From: Leishmania mexicana MHOM/GT/2001/U1103
Lineage: Eukaryota > Euglenozoa > Kinetoplastea > Trypanosomatida > Trypanosomatidae
Assembly: GCF_000234665.1 (NCBI RefSeq)
Contig: NC_018316.1
Span: forward strand, 1 to 64,000
Direction: 5' to 3'
DNA length: 64,000 bases
The notes under the pieces: generated by a model
The model's database searches: none
What the model was told of the DNA's origin: nothing
The model's input: the letters and a program-made list of their open reading frames with translations, nothing else
Made by a program: the position numbers and the translations under genes
Shown here: piece by piece, positions 50,120-59,838 of the stretch
Position numbering within the stretch: the first letter of the stretch is position 1
How the letters are laid out: every line of letters starts with the position of its first letter

Positions 50120-52513
50120 ATGCCTCAGCGGATCACGTGCCATCTAAAGATGGCGGCGGCGTTCCTGCTGCTGTCTCTGACGCACTATTTCGCGGTCAGC
50201 TTCCTGCCCATCTCAGACTGCGACGAGACGTTCAACTTCGTTGAGCCCATCCACTACCTCCTCTACGGCTCTGGCAAACAGACTTGGGAGATGTGCTCGT
50301 GGTTCGCGCTGCGCTCGTGGCTTTTTCTGTGGATTTACGCGTGGCCAGCAGTGCTCATCCGCAGCGCCGCCAGCCTTTCCAGCGTGCACGTGTACTTCTA
50401 CCTTCGTACCCTGAACGGCTGTGCCGCCGCCACGGCAGAGCTCTTCTTCGTGTGCAGCGTGTGGTTCACTTTCTCTGGCAAGGCGGCGATGGTGGCGCTG
50501 CTGCTGCTGCTGGCGAACTACCCCATCCAACACGCAGCAGTGAGCGTCTTGCCAACGAGCTTTGCGATGATATGCAACTTTGTAGTGCTCGGGTGCTGGC
50601 TGCGCACGCAGTCGTGGACGTCTTCGTCCGCCTCGCTGTCGTGCTTTGGAGGCCGACCAACGAGGAATACCAAGCCGGCAGCCGCGGCGTGCACTGTCCA
50701 GCTGTCGACGATGATGCTGCCATCACCGCCGTTTGCCCCACCACGGCACCTCCGCTGGTTCATCGGCGCTGCCCTCTTCTTCAGCGTGCTGGCGGTGGTG
50801 GCGGGGTGGCCGTTTGCCGCCCTCATCTCCGCTCTCGTGGGCCTCGATCTGCTGCTGCGCTTCCCTGCACACACCCTCGCTTGCACGCTCGGCTCTCTTC
50901 TCGTCGTGTGCGCGGCTACGTTCGTGGCGGATGCGCGGCACTACTGTCGCCGGACACTGAGCAGCTGGAACGTTGTCAGGTACAACGTCTTCAGCAGCTC
51001 GGGACGCGGCCCGGAGCTGTTCGGCGTCGAGCCCATCTCTTTCCTTTGGAAGAACCTGATGCTGAACTTCCACCTCATGTTCGTGGCGGTCATGCTGGCC
51101 CCCCTGGTCCTCCTGTGCGCACCGCGGCGAGAGCTAACCGCAACGGCGGCGCGCTCCGTCGCGGTGGGCTCGGGAAGGCCACCCAGCGACGGCACTGCAC
51201 ACGGACCGAACGACAGCGCCGTATCCCCCACGAACTCACTCGTCCACTCGCGGCTGTGGACGTCGGACACGCACGGCAATGCAGCAGAGCCTCACTCCTC
51301 GCTACCCGCCAATCGGCACCCTCGTGGGCAGTTGCCTGCGGCAACAGCAGGGGCGGTTGCGTCACGCCTCTCTCGTGAGCGGGAGTGGCTCCACATGATG
51401 CCGTTCTTCGTGTGGCTTCTGTTCTGGATGAGCATCACGCACAAGGAGGAGCGCTTCATGTCGCCCGCCTACCCGTTCATGGTGCTGGCGGCGACAAGGA
51501 CTTTGTGCCTCCTGTTCTTCCCTGACGCAGCCGACGTTCAACTGACCTCGGCGGCGAACGCACAGGGCACCGCCTTCACTTGCCAGCTGCCGCGCCGTCC
51601 TTCTCGGTCACCACAAGGGTGCCCCTTACCCGCCATCCTGGGGTGGCGTCACCTTGCTGGACTAATCTTCTTCTTGGCCTTCTTCCTCCTCTCGTACTCG
51701 CGGGCGATGGCGGTCTACGTCTTCTACAGCGGGCCGGAGCGCATGTTGTACGACTGGCACCCTGTGCTGCAGGCGGAGGCGCAGCGGACGTGGGAGGCGA
51801 AGCGTCAGGCAGTACGGCGAGACGCTGCGGTGCGTGGGGGAGCGTCACCGTCATCGCTGCCGCCGGGCACGACGGCACAGCAGACGCAAGAGCTGCACGC
51901 CTACTACACGGTGTGCCTCGGGCGAGAGTGGTATCGCTTCCCCTCGTCCTTCTTCATCGACTATCGCTATGCTCGCTACCAGTTTCTGCATACGCCCTAC
52001 TTCCATGGCATGCTGCCCATGTCCTTTGTGACCCCGCCGGCTGGTCAGGAAGGTGGGCTCTTGCGAGCGCCATCGAGCGAGGCTGCGGCTGCGACGGGGA
52101 AGTCACCGTCAAGGTCATCGTCCACGGTCGCCCGCGGCTCGTGCGCCTGCGGTGCCCCCGGTGTTAATGACCTAAACGAGGAGATCCCAGAGCAGTATGT
52201 CCGCTACCCTTCAGAGCAGTGCGATGCGATCTTTGATAGTCTGCCGCCCCCCAGGCATGTAAGCGCGGCGCATCACGCAAAGGAATTGAGGCGTCTCCAG
52301 CTTGATACCGTGTTCACTCGCTCGCTGCTGAACCTCAGCTCCTTGCAGGCGGTGCTGAGAGCCGACGGAAAGACGTACCGTACGGTGAAGGATGCGTACG
52401 CCGTCCTGGACGTCGACGTGACGCCGCTCTGGTGCCGTGTCTTGTACTACCCGTTTGGTGTATCAAGACGCTGCGCGGTGTGGCGGCCACTTGTAATGAA
52501 CGCCAAACCGTGA
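50120..52513 (+). CDS. ALG9: Alpha-1,2-mannosyltransferase ALG9 (GT22)
   Basis: A 797-aa multi-span enzyme of glycosyltransferase family 22, which adds mannose from dolichol-phosphate-mannose to the lumenal lipid-linked oligosaccharide in the ER during N-glycan precursor assembly. The N-terminal loop after the first span carries the acidic GT22 motif, DCDETFNF (33-40), followed by EPIHYLLYGSGKQTWE and the ALRSWLFL segment, which match ALG9 rather than ALG12 or the GPI-mannosyltransferases PIGB and PIGZ. At least eight further hydrophobic spans follow, then the conserved FFVWLLFWMSITHKEERFMSPAYPF block (HKEERF is diagnostic). It is longer than the usual ALG9 (about 600 aa) because of two hydrophilic insertions near residues 340-420 and 640-700. 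The frame upstream of 50120 begins with GTG. Confidence 0.93.
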   Translation: MPQRITCHLKMAAAFLLLSLTHYFAVSFLPISDCDETFNFVEPIHYLLYGSGKQTWEMCSWFALRSWLFLWIYAWPAVLIRSAASLSSVHVYFYLRTLNGCAAATAELFFVCSVWFTFSGKAAMVALLLLLANYPIQHAAVSVLPTSFAMICNFVVLGCWLRTQSWTSSSASLSCFGGRPTRNTKPAAAACTVQLSTMMLPSPPFAPPRHLRWFIGAALFFSVLAVVAGWPFAALISALVGLDLLLRFPAHTLACTLGSLLVVCAATFVADARHYCRRTLSSWNVVRYNVFSSSGRGPELFGVEPISFLWKNLMLNFHLMFVAVMLAPLVLLCAPRRELTATAARSVAVGSGRPPSDGTAHGPNDSAVSPTNSLVHSRLWTSDTHGNAAEPHSSLPANRHPRGQLPAATAGAVASRLSREREWLHMMPFFVWLLFWMSITHKEERFMSPAYPFMVLAATRTLCLLFFPDAADVQLTSAANAQGTAFTCQLPRRPSRSPQGCPLPAILGWRHLAGLIFFLAFFLLSYSRAMAVYVFYSGPERMLYDWHPVLQAEAQRTWEAKRQAVRRDAAVRGGASPSSLPPGTTAQQTQELHAYYTVCLGREWYRFPSSFFIDYRYARYQFLHTPYFHGMLPMSFVTPPAGQEGGLLRAPSSEAAAATGKSPSRSSSTVARGSCACGAPGVNDLNEEIPEQYVRYPSEQCDAIFDSLPPPRHVSAAHHAKELRRLQLDTVFTRSLLNLSSLQAVLRADGKTYRTVKDAYAVLDVDVTPLWCRVLYYPFGVSRRCAVWRPLVMNAKP

Positions 52514-54044
52514 GCCCCCTCCCTCTTCTCCTGTGGCGCTGCGCCCATACGTGAGCGTGCGTGTGTGTGTGTGTTGCTCTGCGGCACATGAAGCTTAAGT
52601 CATGTACGGGCTCTGGTGGTATGCCCCCCCCCCTCCCTCTCCCTCAACGCGTGACTGCCGTCACAACGCGCAGCCCACGTCCATAAGCCCCCACAGACAT
52701 ATGGAAGGAGGCCCTCCCACAGACAGTGTGTGTGTGTTGGAGGCGGAGTGGGCGCAACGCAGACGGCGCACACGGTCATCAGCCGGCAACGCGCGTGTGC
52801 GTGCCTGCGTGCGTGCCGAGCCGAGCCACCGCAGCACAGCAGGACACACAGAGAGAGGTAAGGGCGAGCGGATTTTTCTGTGGCTCACGCAGTGTGTGTG
52901 TGTGTGTGTGTGTGTTCTACCACGGAATAAGCCAATGACTGTGCGCATGCACACCCACCGCCCACCACCGCCGACGTCTGTCGCCATGCGGCGCACTCCT
53001 GGGCCGTCGAGGGCGGAAGCGGTGATGTCTGTCGCGCGGGTGGTAGGGAAGTGCCGGTCTGGCGTCGGGGCCGCTGTCCATTGCCGCCGACTCGGCAAGC
53101 CTGTCAACTGTATCCTGGTGCTCCCATCCGCAATGGCCAGCGACAGGCTGACGTGAGAAGCACACGCGATGGGCCAGTATCGCCAGCTGCATGTGCCCCA
53201 ATGCGTCGGCACGATGCCAACCTCCACCGCTGTAGCGCCCGCGCTGTGCGACATGCAAAGGGAGAGCGGGTCCGTCAGAACAGCGACGCTTGCTCGCGTG
53301 TGTCTTCGTTGGCCCAGTTGTCTCCGTAGCAGGTCCAGCCTCTTCTTCGTACGCCCATGAGTATGCCGTAGAGCATCGCGGCCGCTTCTGATTGGATGGT
53401 TGTTTATCCTCTACTCCCTGCCCGCAACCCGAGAGGGAAGTGTGTGCGCACGGATCTCCGAAGGGTGCTGGTGCCTGCACACACGCGTGAGAGCCGCCGA
53501 GGCGTCGTGGCAGCTCTGTGGTACGGCGTGCACGCCTCCCGCGCGAAATGCGCAGGGTCACCTCCTCGCGTGAGTGTGGAGGGATGCAGGCGAGTATCTT
53601 GGTTGTGCTCGATGAAAAAAATCGACTCGGCCTGTGCAAGCGCGCGGTGGGCTCCTACGAAGGGCACACACCAACTCGGCAATGCTGGCGGTCAACGGGT
53701 GCCACTCCTGTGCTATATTTCTGAACACGCGAATTCCCCTCATCACATGCACTGCTTCCCCACAGCTATGTCGTGACACGTGTGGGCTGTCATGTGTGCC
53801 GGTGGATCAGGAGCGCTGGCGGCGTGTGCAGCAACCGCACGCCGGTCCACCCCATCGTTGGCTCCCACCCCTCTCCTTTCTCACCTTGTGCGCTGTGGCA
53901 TCCCTAACCACGGATGCTATCCATCTCCCCATCTGGTCTCCTCTCGCGGCCATCACCTCCGCCCGTCCCCATCCCGCGCATCTGCGCTCCCAGGGCCACT
54001 GTCGCCTAAGAGTCTTTGGGCATACACACTCGTTACCGCATTTT
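52514..54044. other. Intergenic/UTR spacer with TG repeat
   Basis: About 1.5 kb with no recognised gene. It contains a TG run at 52892-52915. The next gene's frame is open from 53634, but the added sequence is compositionally unlike protein, so the start is placed at 54045. Confidence 0.45.
52892..52915. repeat. TG dinucleotide microsatellite
   Basis: About twelve GT units in an intergenic spacer on the plus strand. Confidence 0.85.
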
Positions 54045-55379
54045 ATGATGCCAGCGCCGTCGCCAACCTTCGCGCCGTCGGCCTTCGACGAGCCCAGTAG
54101 CAGTCACCGCAGTGCCTTCACGCCCTCTCGTGCGGCGGCAGCACGTATCATACAGGCGTGGGTGCGCAGACGGCGAGAGCAGCAATACGCGCATCGCCTG
54201 CTCATGTGCCTCCACGTGATGAAGGTTGCCCGCACCCCTGAAGCGCCACACCGCGAGGAGAGCACGAACCCGTCCGCCTCCACGGCCTTGCCGTCAGCGA
54301 CGGCCTCGTCGTCTTGCCCCGTCGAGCATGGCGTGCCAGATGATGAAAGCCGCCTCACAAGACTGTACGAGGCTGCTGTGGAGTACGAGTCTGCACTACG
54401 AGTTGAGAACTACACGCGGCGACTCCGTTCAGACGAGTCCTGTGGCACTAGCGATGCGACTCGACTGGCTTCGCAAAGAGCGTGTCGCATGCTGCAACGG
54501 CGACACCCAGCTCTGCGCTCGTTGTCGCTGAGCGTCGAAGGCATGCACTCCGCCGAGGCCGATCGTACTTCGGAGACTCAGCTCCCCGCGGACTCGACAA
54601 TGTCCGCAGCAAATAGGCTACAGGCCTATCTCAGCCCGGCGTTCTTCGCGTGGTGGTGTGCGTCACAGGAGCCTTCCACTTCCAGTGCGCAGGTAGCAGC
54701 AGCGGCACCCCTACACACCAGTACCGTGGAGAGCAATGTGAGACCGCGACCCCCGCTTCCCCTGCACACAGCTGAGAGCGACGCACAAGTAGATGAGGGT
54801 GCGCATGGCGAAGGGCTGGTGGCGCTGTACATGGACTTGGTTGACCAGGAAGGGTCGGCGAATTATCACGAGGCCGCTGTGAACGCCGCGTACACCAGAG
54901 AAAGGGAGGCTGCGGACAGGGCTGCACTTCTCAGTGCGCAGCAGACCACCATGGCAGGATGCCCCTGCGGTTTCGCGGCGCGTGGCGGCGCTCCATCAGC
55001 AGATGCGCCACTGGGCAACACGTCTTCGTTGCTGCCGGGGGAAGATGACATCAGACTTGTGCTGCAGCCTGTCCTCGGCGGTGTCGCACAGAGGCGATGT
55101 CGCAGCGTTCAGGAGCACCCGGAGTCGGGGCCGTCGGTGACGTCGACTTCCGCCATGGCCGATGGGTCATGTCTGCCGGCTGGAAAGGAGACGACAGCAC
55201 GCATGTGTGCCGTGTGCGAGCTGAGCGGCGTCGTCGCGGTGGTGCTGCAGGAAGAGGACGAACTGCACCCCTGTCGCACATGCGGCGCACTGGTGCACAG
55301 CTACTGCGCCTGCTCAGGCACCACTGCCGACGCCTACTACTGCTGCAGCCACTGCTGCCCGGACGATGACACGGCGTGA
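54045..55379 (+). CDS. Protein with IQ-like motif and C-terminal PHD-type zinc finger
   Basis: A 444-aa protein. Residues 33-47 read AARIIQAWVRRRREQ, close to an IQ calmodulin-binding motif. The middle is hydrophilic and probably disordered. Residues about 388-440 form a PHD-like finger: CAVC, then a loop (ELSGVVAVVLQEEDELHP), CRTCGALVHSYC and finally CCSHC. The Cys4-His-Cys3 spacing fits PHD fingers, which read histone tails or act as protein-binding modules. An IQ motif and a PHD finger in one short protein is uncommon. Two adjacent ATGs, 54045 and 54048, give the start; upstream frame to 53634 is not used. The function is not evident, and a chromatin role is only inferred from the finger. 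Confidence 0.75.
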   Translation: MMPAPSPTFAPSAFDEPSSSHRSAFTPSRAAAARIIQAWVRRRREQQYAHRLLMCLHVMKVARTPEAPHREESTNPSASTALPSATASSSCPVEHGVPDDESRLTRLYEAAVEYESALRVENYTRRLRSDESCGTSDATRLASQRACRMLQRRHPALRSLSLSVEGMHSAEADRTSETQLPADSTMSAANRLQAYLSPAFFAWWCASQEPSTSSAQVAAAAPLHTSTVESNVRPRPPLPLHTAESDAQVDEGAHGEGLVALYMDLVDQEGSANYHEAAVNAAYTREREAADRAALLSAQQTTMAGCPCGFAARGGAPSADAPLGNTSSLLPGEDDIRLVLQPVLGGVAQRRCRSVQEHPESGPSVTSTSAMADGSCLPAGKETTARMCAVCELSGVVAVVLQEEDELHPCRTCGALVHSYCACSGTTADAYYCCSHCCPDDDTA

Positions 55380-56164
55380 GCATCCGCCCATTGCCACGTG
55401 GGAGCAAACAGCGCGCGAAGAGGCGCAGTGCGACACGGGTGTTGACCCTCCGCTGCGTGAGCGGCTACCATGTTGCTCCCCCCCCTCCTCCGCCCACTCA
55501 CAGTCGTGGGAGGTTCGATGTACACTACAAAGCTCTGGACGGATGGAGGTGGAGATAAGGGAAGGTGCCATGTGAGGAGATGCGATGCACAGCGCGACGC
55601 ACCGCGTGCAACCGCTCCTCGGTACACTGAAAGAGAACGAAACGACGAAGATGACGGGCTGCACGTCTCTGCACGCGTGTGCGGCACGACTCTCTCCGCA
55701 CCTCCCCCCCCCTCGCCCTCTCTCTTCTTGCGCGCCTTCTATCCACCCATGTGTGTGAAGTGGAAGACGGTGCGAGGAGGGGAGGAACGGGTTGTGGCGG
55801 CGTCGTGCGACGTGCCTCACACTCAACCCCAACCCCCTCTGTTGCTTGCCGTCGACTGAGCCGCTGCCGCTGATGTGCACGGCACCATGCCCCTCTCATA
55901 TCCATCACTCTCCTCTGCATGCTTTTTCCTTCCCCATTCGGCTCACACACGATGCCTCAGCCGACACGTAACGTGTGCGTCGCGTGCGCTCGATGCATAG
56001 GCGCTGCGCGTTGAGTGGTTTAGACAGAGAACGGCGCCTTTGGCGGACATAGATACGCCGCGTGCCCACGCACACGCACAGGGACCGCCATCATCGGACA
56101 TGGAAACCTACCCATTCTCTGTTGTCTCTCCTGTTTCAGATTAGTGGCCACGGTGTAACAACGA
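55380..56164. other. Intergenic/UTR spacer
   Basis: About 780 bases, no recognised gene. A pyrimidine-rich stretch with CAG at 56138-56140 lies just upstream of the next ATG. Confidence 0.45.
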
Positions 56165-58894
56165 ATGTCCGACGTACTCGGGTACCTCAACGGGGTGCTG
56201 CACCGAGTTTCGGCGACGTTCATGCCGACTGAGATGGACGACATCGCCTCGTTCTTGCGCGGGGATGCGTGGGTGGTCGCAACGGCGGCCCCCGCGTCGG
56301 CTCAGCAGACAGCACAGACATCCTCCACAGCAGCGACCGACTTGTCGCGTGGGGTCACAAGGCGGACTAGGGTTAGTTACCCTCTTGGCGCTACACACTG
56401 GGGTCACTTCATCCCGCTCGGTGTTGCAGGCACGACGCTCGTCTCCGCCGCCACTTCCGGAAGCCGAGCGGTGCTGCTCAATTTCTTCGAGAGCAACGGA
56501 TTCGAGCAGGTGTTTACCGTGAGTCTCGTGCCGACCGAGCAGCAGCAGGAGCAGCCGCACGTGCATCTGGCGGCACCAGGGACAATGGAGGGTGCGGGTA
56601 CCGCTGGGGACGCCGCTCTCTCTCGCGATGGTCACCGTCACGCGGACCTCTGGCGCACCCAACGGGTTTCGTCCTTCTCGCCCAACGACACTGGCAATAC
56701 GACCGCCTTTCGTAAGCGGGCTCGGTCCAATGCACCGTCGTCTGCGGTCATCGACGTGTCGCTGGACACTCGCTATAGCACTACTGCGGAGGCAGCGCGA
56801 CACGCGTGCATGGCTGCTGCGCGTCGCTGGTTCGAGGGGGTCGAGGAGAAGGCTCTGCTGGCCGCCGATGAGCTGAGCGAGGGCGGAGATGGAGGTGCGC
56901 GGCGTAGCCACAAAACGCACCTTCGGCGTCTGCTCATTATAGTGCGGTGCTGCACAGACAACCGTGTCGCGTTCTCCACCCGTGGCGGCGCCACAAGCGC
57001 TGCGCAGGCGTCATCGTCGGGCACAGGCCGCCGTCACCGCCGCGGCGAAGACCCTTTATACCTGCTGCTCCATGACCTCGCAGCTCTCACGACGTTATAC
57101 GAGGTGCGGCTGGCTCCCACGTGCTGCGCGGCGCGGCCTGCGGTGCTCCTGCTGCCAGAAGACGACAGCTATGGCGGCTCCATGTTGAGGCAGCAGCTCC
57201 GGGAGGAAGTGGGACACCGGTATTGGGTTGAGCTTTTCCTGCAGTCGGATGGCGCATCGAGCGGCGTCTCCGCGCACCATGGTGAAGCTGGCGCGGCGGA
57301 CGCCAGCCGAGGAGCACGGAAAGGTGACGGGTGGAGAACAAGGCTGATCGGCTGCAGCAGCGGTGCGAGTGGCGCGCCTGGTGGGTTGGGTGGCATCTTG
57401 CGACAACGGCAGCACGAGCAGGCCGAGACGCCGCTCGAACGGGGCTGCCGCCTGGCGGCACAGTGGGGTGTTCTGGACCTGCCAGCGGCAATGCGAAGCG
57501 AGCAGCTACGCGCTGGAGGTGAGGCGGTCAGGTCCTCTGTGGCGAGCTCATCTCCTTCTGATGGCGTTCCTGGTGGTGGTAGCGCTCCTGAGCAGCTGCC
57601 GTCATCCATTGCAGGCGGCCCTCGACCTACGGAGCGCGTGTCTGCTCAGCAACGGGAGGAGGGACTGCGCCGCCACGCATCATGCTTTTTCCTGCGCCCC
57701 AGCAACGCACCGCTGTGTGTCTTCTTGATGGAGGCACTGCGCCGCTTTCCGGTGCTTGTTCGGCCAGCTGTGCTGCAGCACTGGCAGTCCACCTGGACCG
57801 CACGTCACTCCTTGATGGATGTGCTGCTTGCCTTCCACACCGCCCTCTGCCCCTTCGTGTTGTCCTCTTCCTCTGCTGGGGTTACCGCCGCTTGTCAAGC
57901 GCCGCCTTCGCCATCGTGGACAAAAGATGGATCGCCTTTTCCAGGTTCCACGATGCTGCAGGATACCACGGACCTCTTGGATGCCTTGCTGTGCGCCGCA
58001 TTCGCCCTCGCTGAGGAGCGCGATGCCGCGCAGCCGCTGTCTGTCAACGACTTTGTAATCGAGCAAGCAACCCTGTTCCTTCTTCTCTATGAGGCGCTCG
58101 TGCATCAGCGCGAGGGTCGACTGCGCCGTATCCCCGGTGTGGTGCGCGTCCTCCTCGGACTCTCGGACCGGTGTGCTAGTGCCGCTGCGGAGAACTGCCC
58201 CGCTGACGAGGCTACCGCATGTTTGCCGCGTGGTGGGGCCACAACGGACGAGAAGGCTCATCATGCGGTGCGCCATCTTCTTCCTTTTGCGCCGCTGAAC
58301 CTCTTCTACGAGCGAGTCGCTCAGCTGGCGGCCCCCTCACGCAAGGGGCATAACAGCCGACGTGAAGTGCAGCCGTACCCGATGAACTCGATCGCGCTAC
58401 CCATCCGCCGCGTGTCCCTTGCGCCGCAACTGCAGCACAGCACGTTGCTTGCGTTGTTGCCGCCTGGGGAGTCGCTGCTGGAACTGCAGGGGGTGGCGGA
58501 GCGCGTGTGGCGGGAGGAGCTCCCCTCGTGCTGGCAGCGTGCCGTCGCAGCCGTGGCGGGCACGCGTGATGGCCACACAAGCACACGCCTCTCCCCTGCC
58601 GCGCTGCGGGGGACCAGTGACGACGCCGGCGCCTCTGCACCCACTCAACTTAGTGCAGAGAACTTCTACAATCCTCTGGTACCACACGCCGTGCGAGTGC
58701 TGTACCTCCTCACCGCACACGCCCTGCGCGCGCCGACCGAAGCGGCGAAGCAAGTGCCGATTGTGCAGCTACAGATGATCTGCCAGCTGTCTGACGAGCA
58801 GCTGCTCCTCGTGCTCAAGGAGCTGCAGGTTGCGGGGCTCGCGAGTACAAATCTCAAGACGAAGTCAGCGCGGACGCTGCTTGACACAATGTGA
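56165..58894 (+). CDS. Hypothetical protein, 909 aa, possible winged-helix C-terminus
   Basis: The ATG at 56165 opens a 909-codon frame. The N-terminal part contains a glycine/threonine segment, PLGVAGTTLVSAATSG (about residues 82-97), which resembles a degenerate P-loop, and a hydrophobic strand, RRLLIIVRCCTDN (about 257-269), in the place of a Walker B strand. Residues 310-700 are mixed, with Gly/Ser-rich insertions. The C-terminal 90 residues (VPHAVRVLYLLTAHALRA, then VQLQMICQLSDEQLLLVLKELQVAGLAS) read like a winged-helix domain. An AAA-like core followed by a winged helix would be reminiscent of origin-recognition complex subunits, but the motifs are weak and I do not assign it. No signal peptide or membrane span is seen. 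Length and codon use support a real gene. Confidence 0.75.
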   Translation: MSDVLGYLNGVLHRVSATFMPTEMDDIASFLRGDAWVVATAAPASAQQTAQTSSTAATDLSRGVTRRTRVSYPLGATHWGHFIPLGVAGTTLVSAATSGSRAVLLNFFESNGFEQVFTVSLVPTEQQQEQPHVHLAAPGTMEGAGTAGDAALSRDGHRHADLWRTQRVSSFSPNDTGNTTAFRKRARSNAPSSAVIDVSLDTRYSTTAEAARHACMAAARRWFEGVEEKALLAADELSEGGDGGARRSHKTHLRRLLIIVRCCTDNRVAFSTRGGATSAAQASSSGTGRRHRRGEDPLYLLLHDLAALTTLYEVRLAPTCCAARPAVLLLPEDDSYGGSMLRQQLREEVGHRYWVELFLQSDGASSGVSAHHGEAGAADASRGARKGDGWRTRLIGCSSGASGAPGGLGGILRQRQHEQAETPLERGCRLAAQWGVLDLPAAMRSEQLRAGGEAVRSSVASSSPSDGVPGGGSAPEQLPSSIAGGPRPTERVSAQQREEGLRRHASCFFLRPSNAPLCVFLMEALRRFPVLVRPAVLQHWQSTWTARHSLMDVLLAFHTALCPFVLSSSSAGVTAACQAPPSPSWTKDGSPFPGSTMLQDTTDLLDALLCAAFALAEERDAAQPLSVNDFVIEQATLFLLLYEALVHQREGRLRRIPGVVRVLLGLSDRCASAAAENCPADEATACLPRGGATTDEKAHHAVRHLLPFAPLNLFYERVAQLAAPSRKGHNSRREVQPYPMNSIALPIRRVSLAPQLQHSTLLALLPPGESLLELQGVAERVWREELPSCWQRAVAAVAGTRDGHTSTRLSPAALRGTSDDAGASAPTQLSAENFYNPLVPHAVRVLYLLTAHALRAPTEAAKQVPIVQLQMICQLSDEQLLLVLKELQVAGLASTNLKTKSARTLLDTM

Positions 58895-59838
58895 CCGGGT
58901 AGCGAAAAAGCGGAGCGCGAGAGAGCGGGGCGCGGCGGTGCTGCGTTGGACGCAGGCGAGGACCGTTACACGTGAGCTCGCACCCCCTCCTCCCGCCAGC
59001 TCCGCCGTCGTCTGTGCCTCTACCGCAGAGTTTTCGGTGTGCACTACGGCGCCCCTCTGCGGACATGGACCCACAACCACAAAGTGAGCGGCGCAGCGGA
59101 ACGACAGGCGGAGTGGGGGAGGGGGCGGTGTTGGAGTGCTGTGGGTGATGACTTAACACCGCTCACCTATAGCACCAGTCCACGCAGGCGCCGCATGGCA
59201 CCTCTGTTGACCAACGGCGCAGCATACGGACGCCTGTGTGTGTGTGTGTGTGTGTGTCTTTGCAGCGGCATCACTGCTAAGACTGTCACTGTCGTTCCTC
59301 CCCGCTCAGTATCTTCTCTCTCCCTCTACGCACGTGTTCTGAAATAAAAGACAAGCCCAGTTGGGATCGTGCTGTCTGATGCGCAGCTGTCGACGGCTGT
59401 AGCTGCTCTCGTCTCTGGCGCTACGTGAGCATTGTTGGAAGGCACGCCTGCGGCAGTGCACCCCACCCTCCCCGCCTCCTACGACTCCCTCTCCCTTCCT
59501 CCTCGTTCCATGGGCTACTCATAACGGTCTGCTCACGCCCACGGCTTCGCCTCGCCATCCGCTCCACTCATGTTTCCATACTTTTCCGTTGCTGCTGCAC
59601 GCGCCCATGACCCTGGGTGGCTGCTGTGGGGACTGTGTTAGGGTTGCCTTCTTGTCCGTCTTGTGACTCCTCCCCCCGCACACCAGCCGCTCTTCGCGGA
59701 GGGTGACGGTGTTTGGAGGCACACGCGCACTCAGAGAGAAGGTGTGCGAAGCAGAGCAGGTCGTAGGGACAACACACGGAATTTGGTACACACACACGCA
59801 GGGGCACGGACGCCTCGTGAACAGGGGTGACCGAGGAC
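58895..59838. other. Intergenic/UTR spacer with TG repeat
   Basis: About 940 bases with a TG run at 59235-59257 and pyrimidine-rich stretches at 59292-59330 and 59459-59510. No gene is recognised. An in-frame TGA at 59818 bounds the ubiquitin protease start. Confidence 0.45.
59235..59257. repeat. TG dinucleotide microsatellite
   Basis: About eleven TG units in the spacer before the ubiquitin protease gene. Confidence 0.85.

Noticed and set aside
56367..56385. Short TAGGGTTAG-like sequence inside the 909-aa gene
   Set aside because: Only about one and a half telomere units, inside coding sequence; chance occurrence rather than an interstitial telomere.
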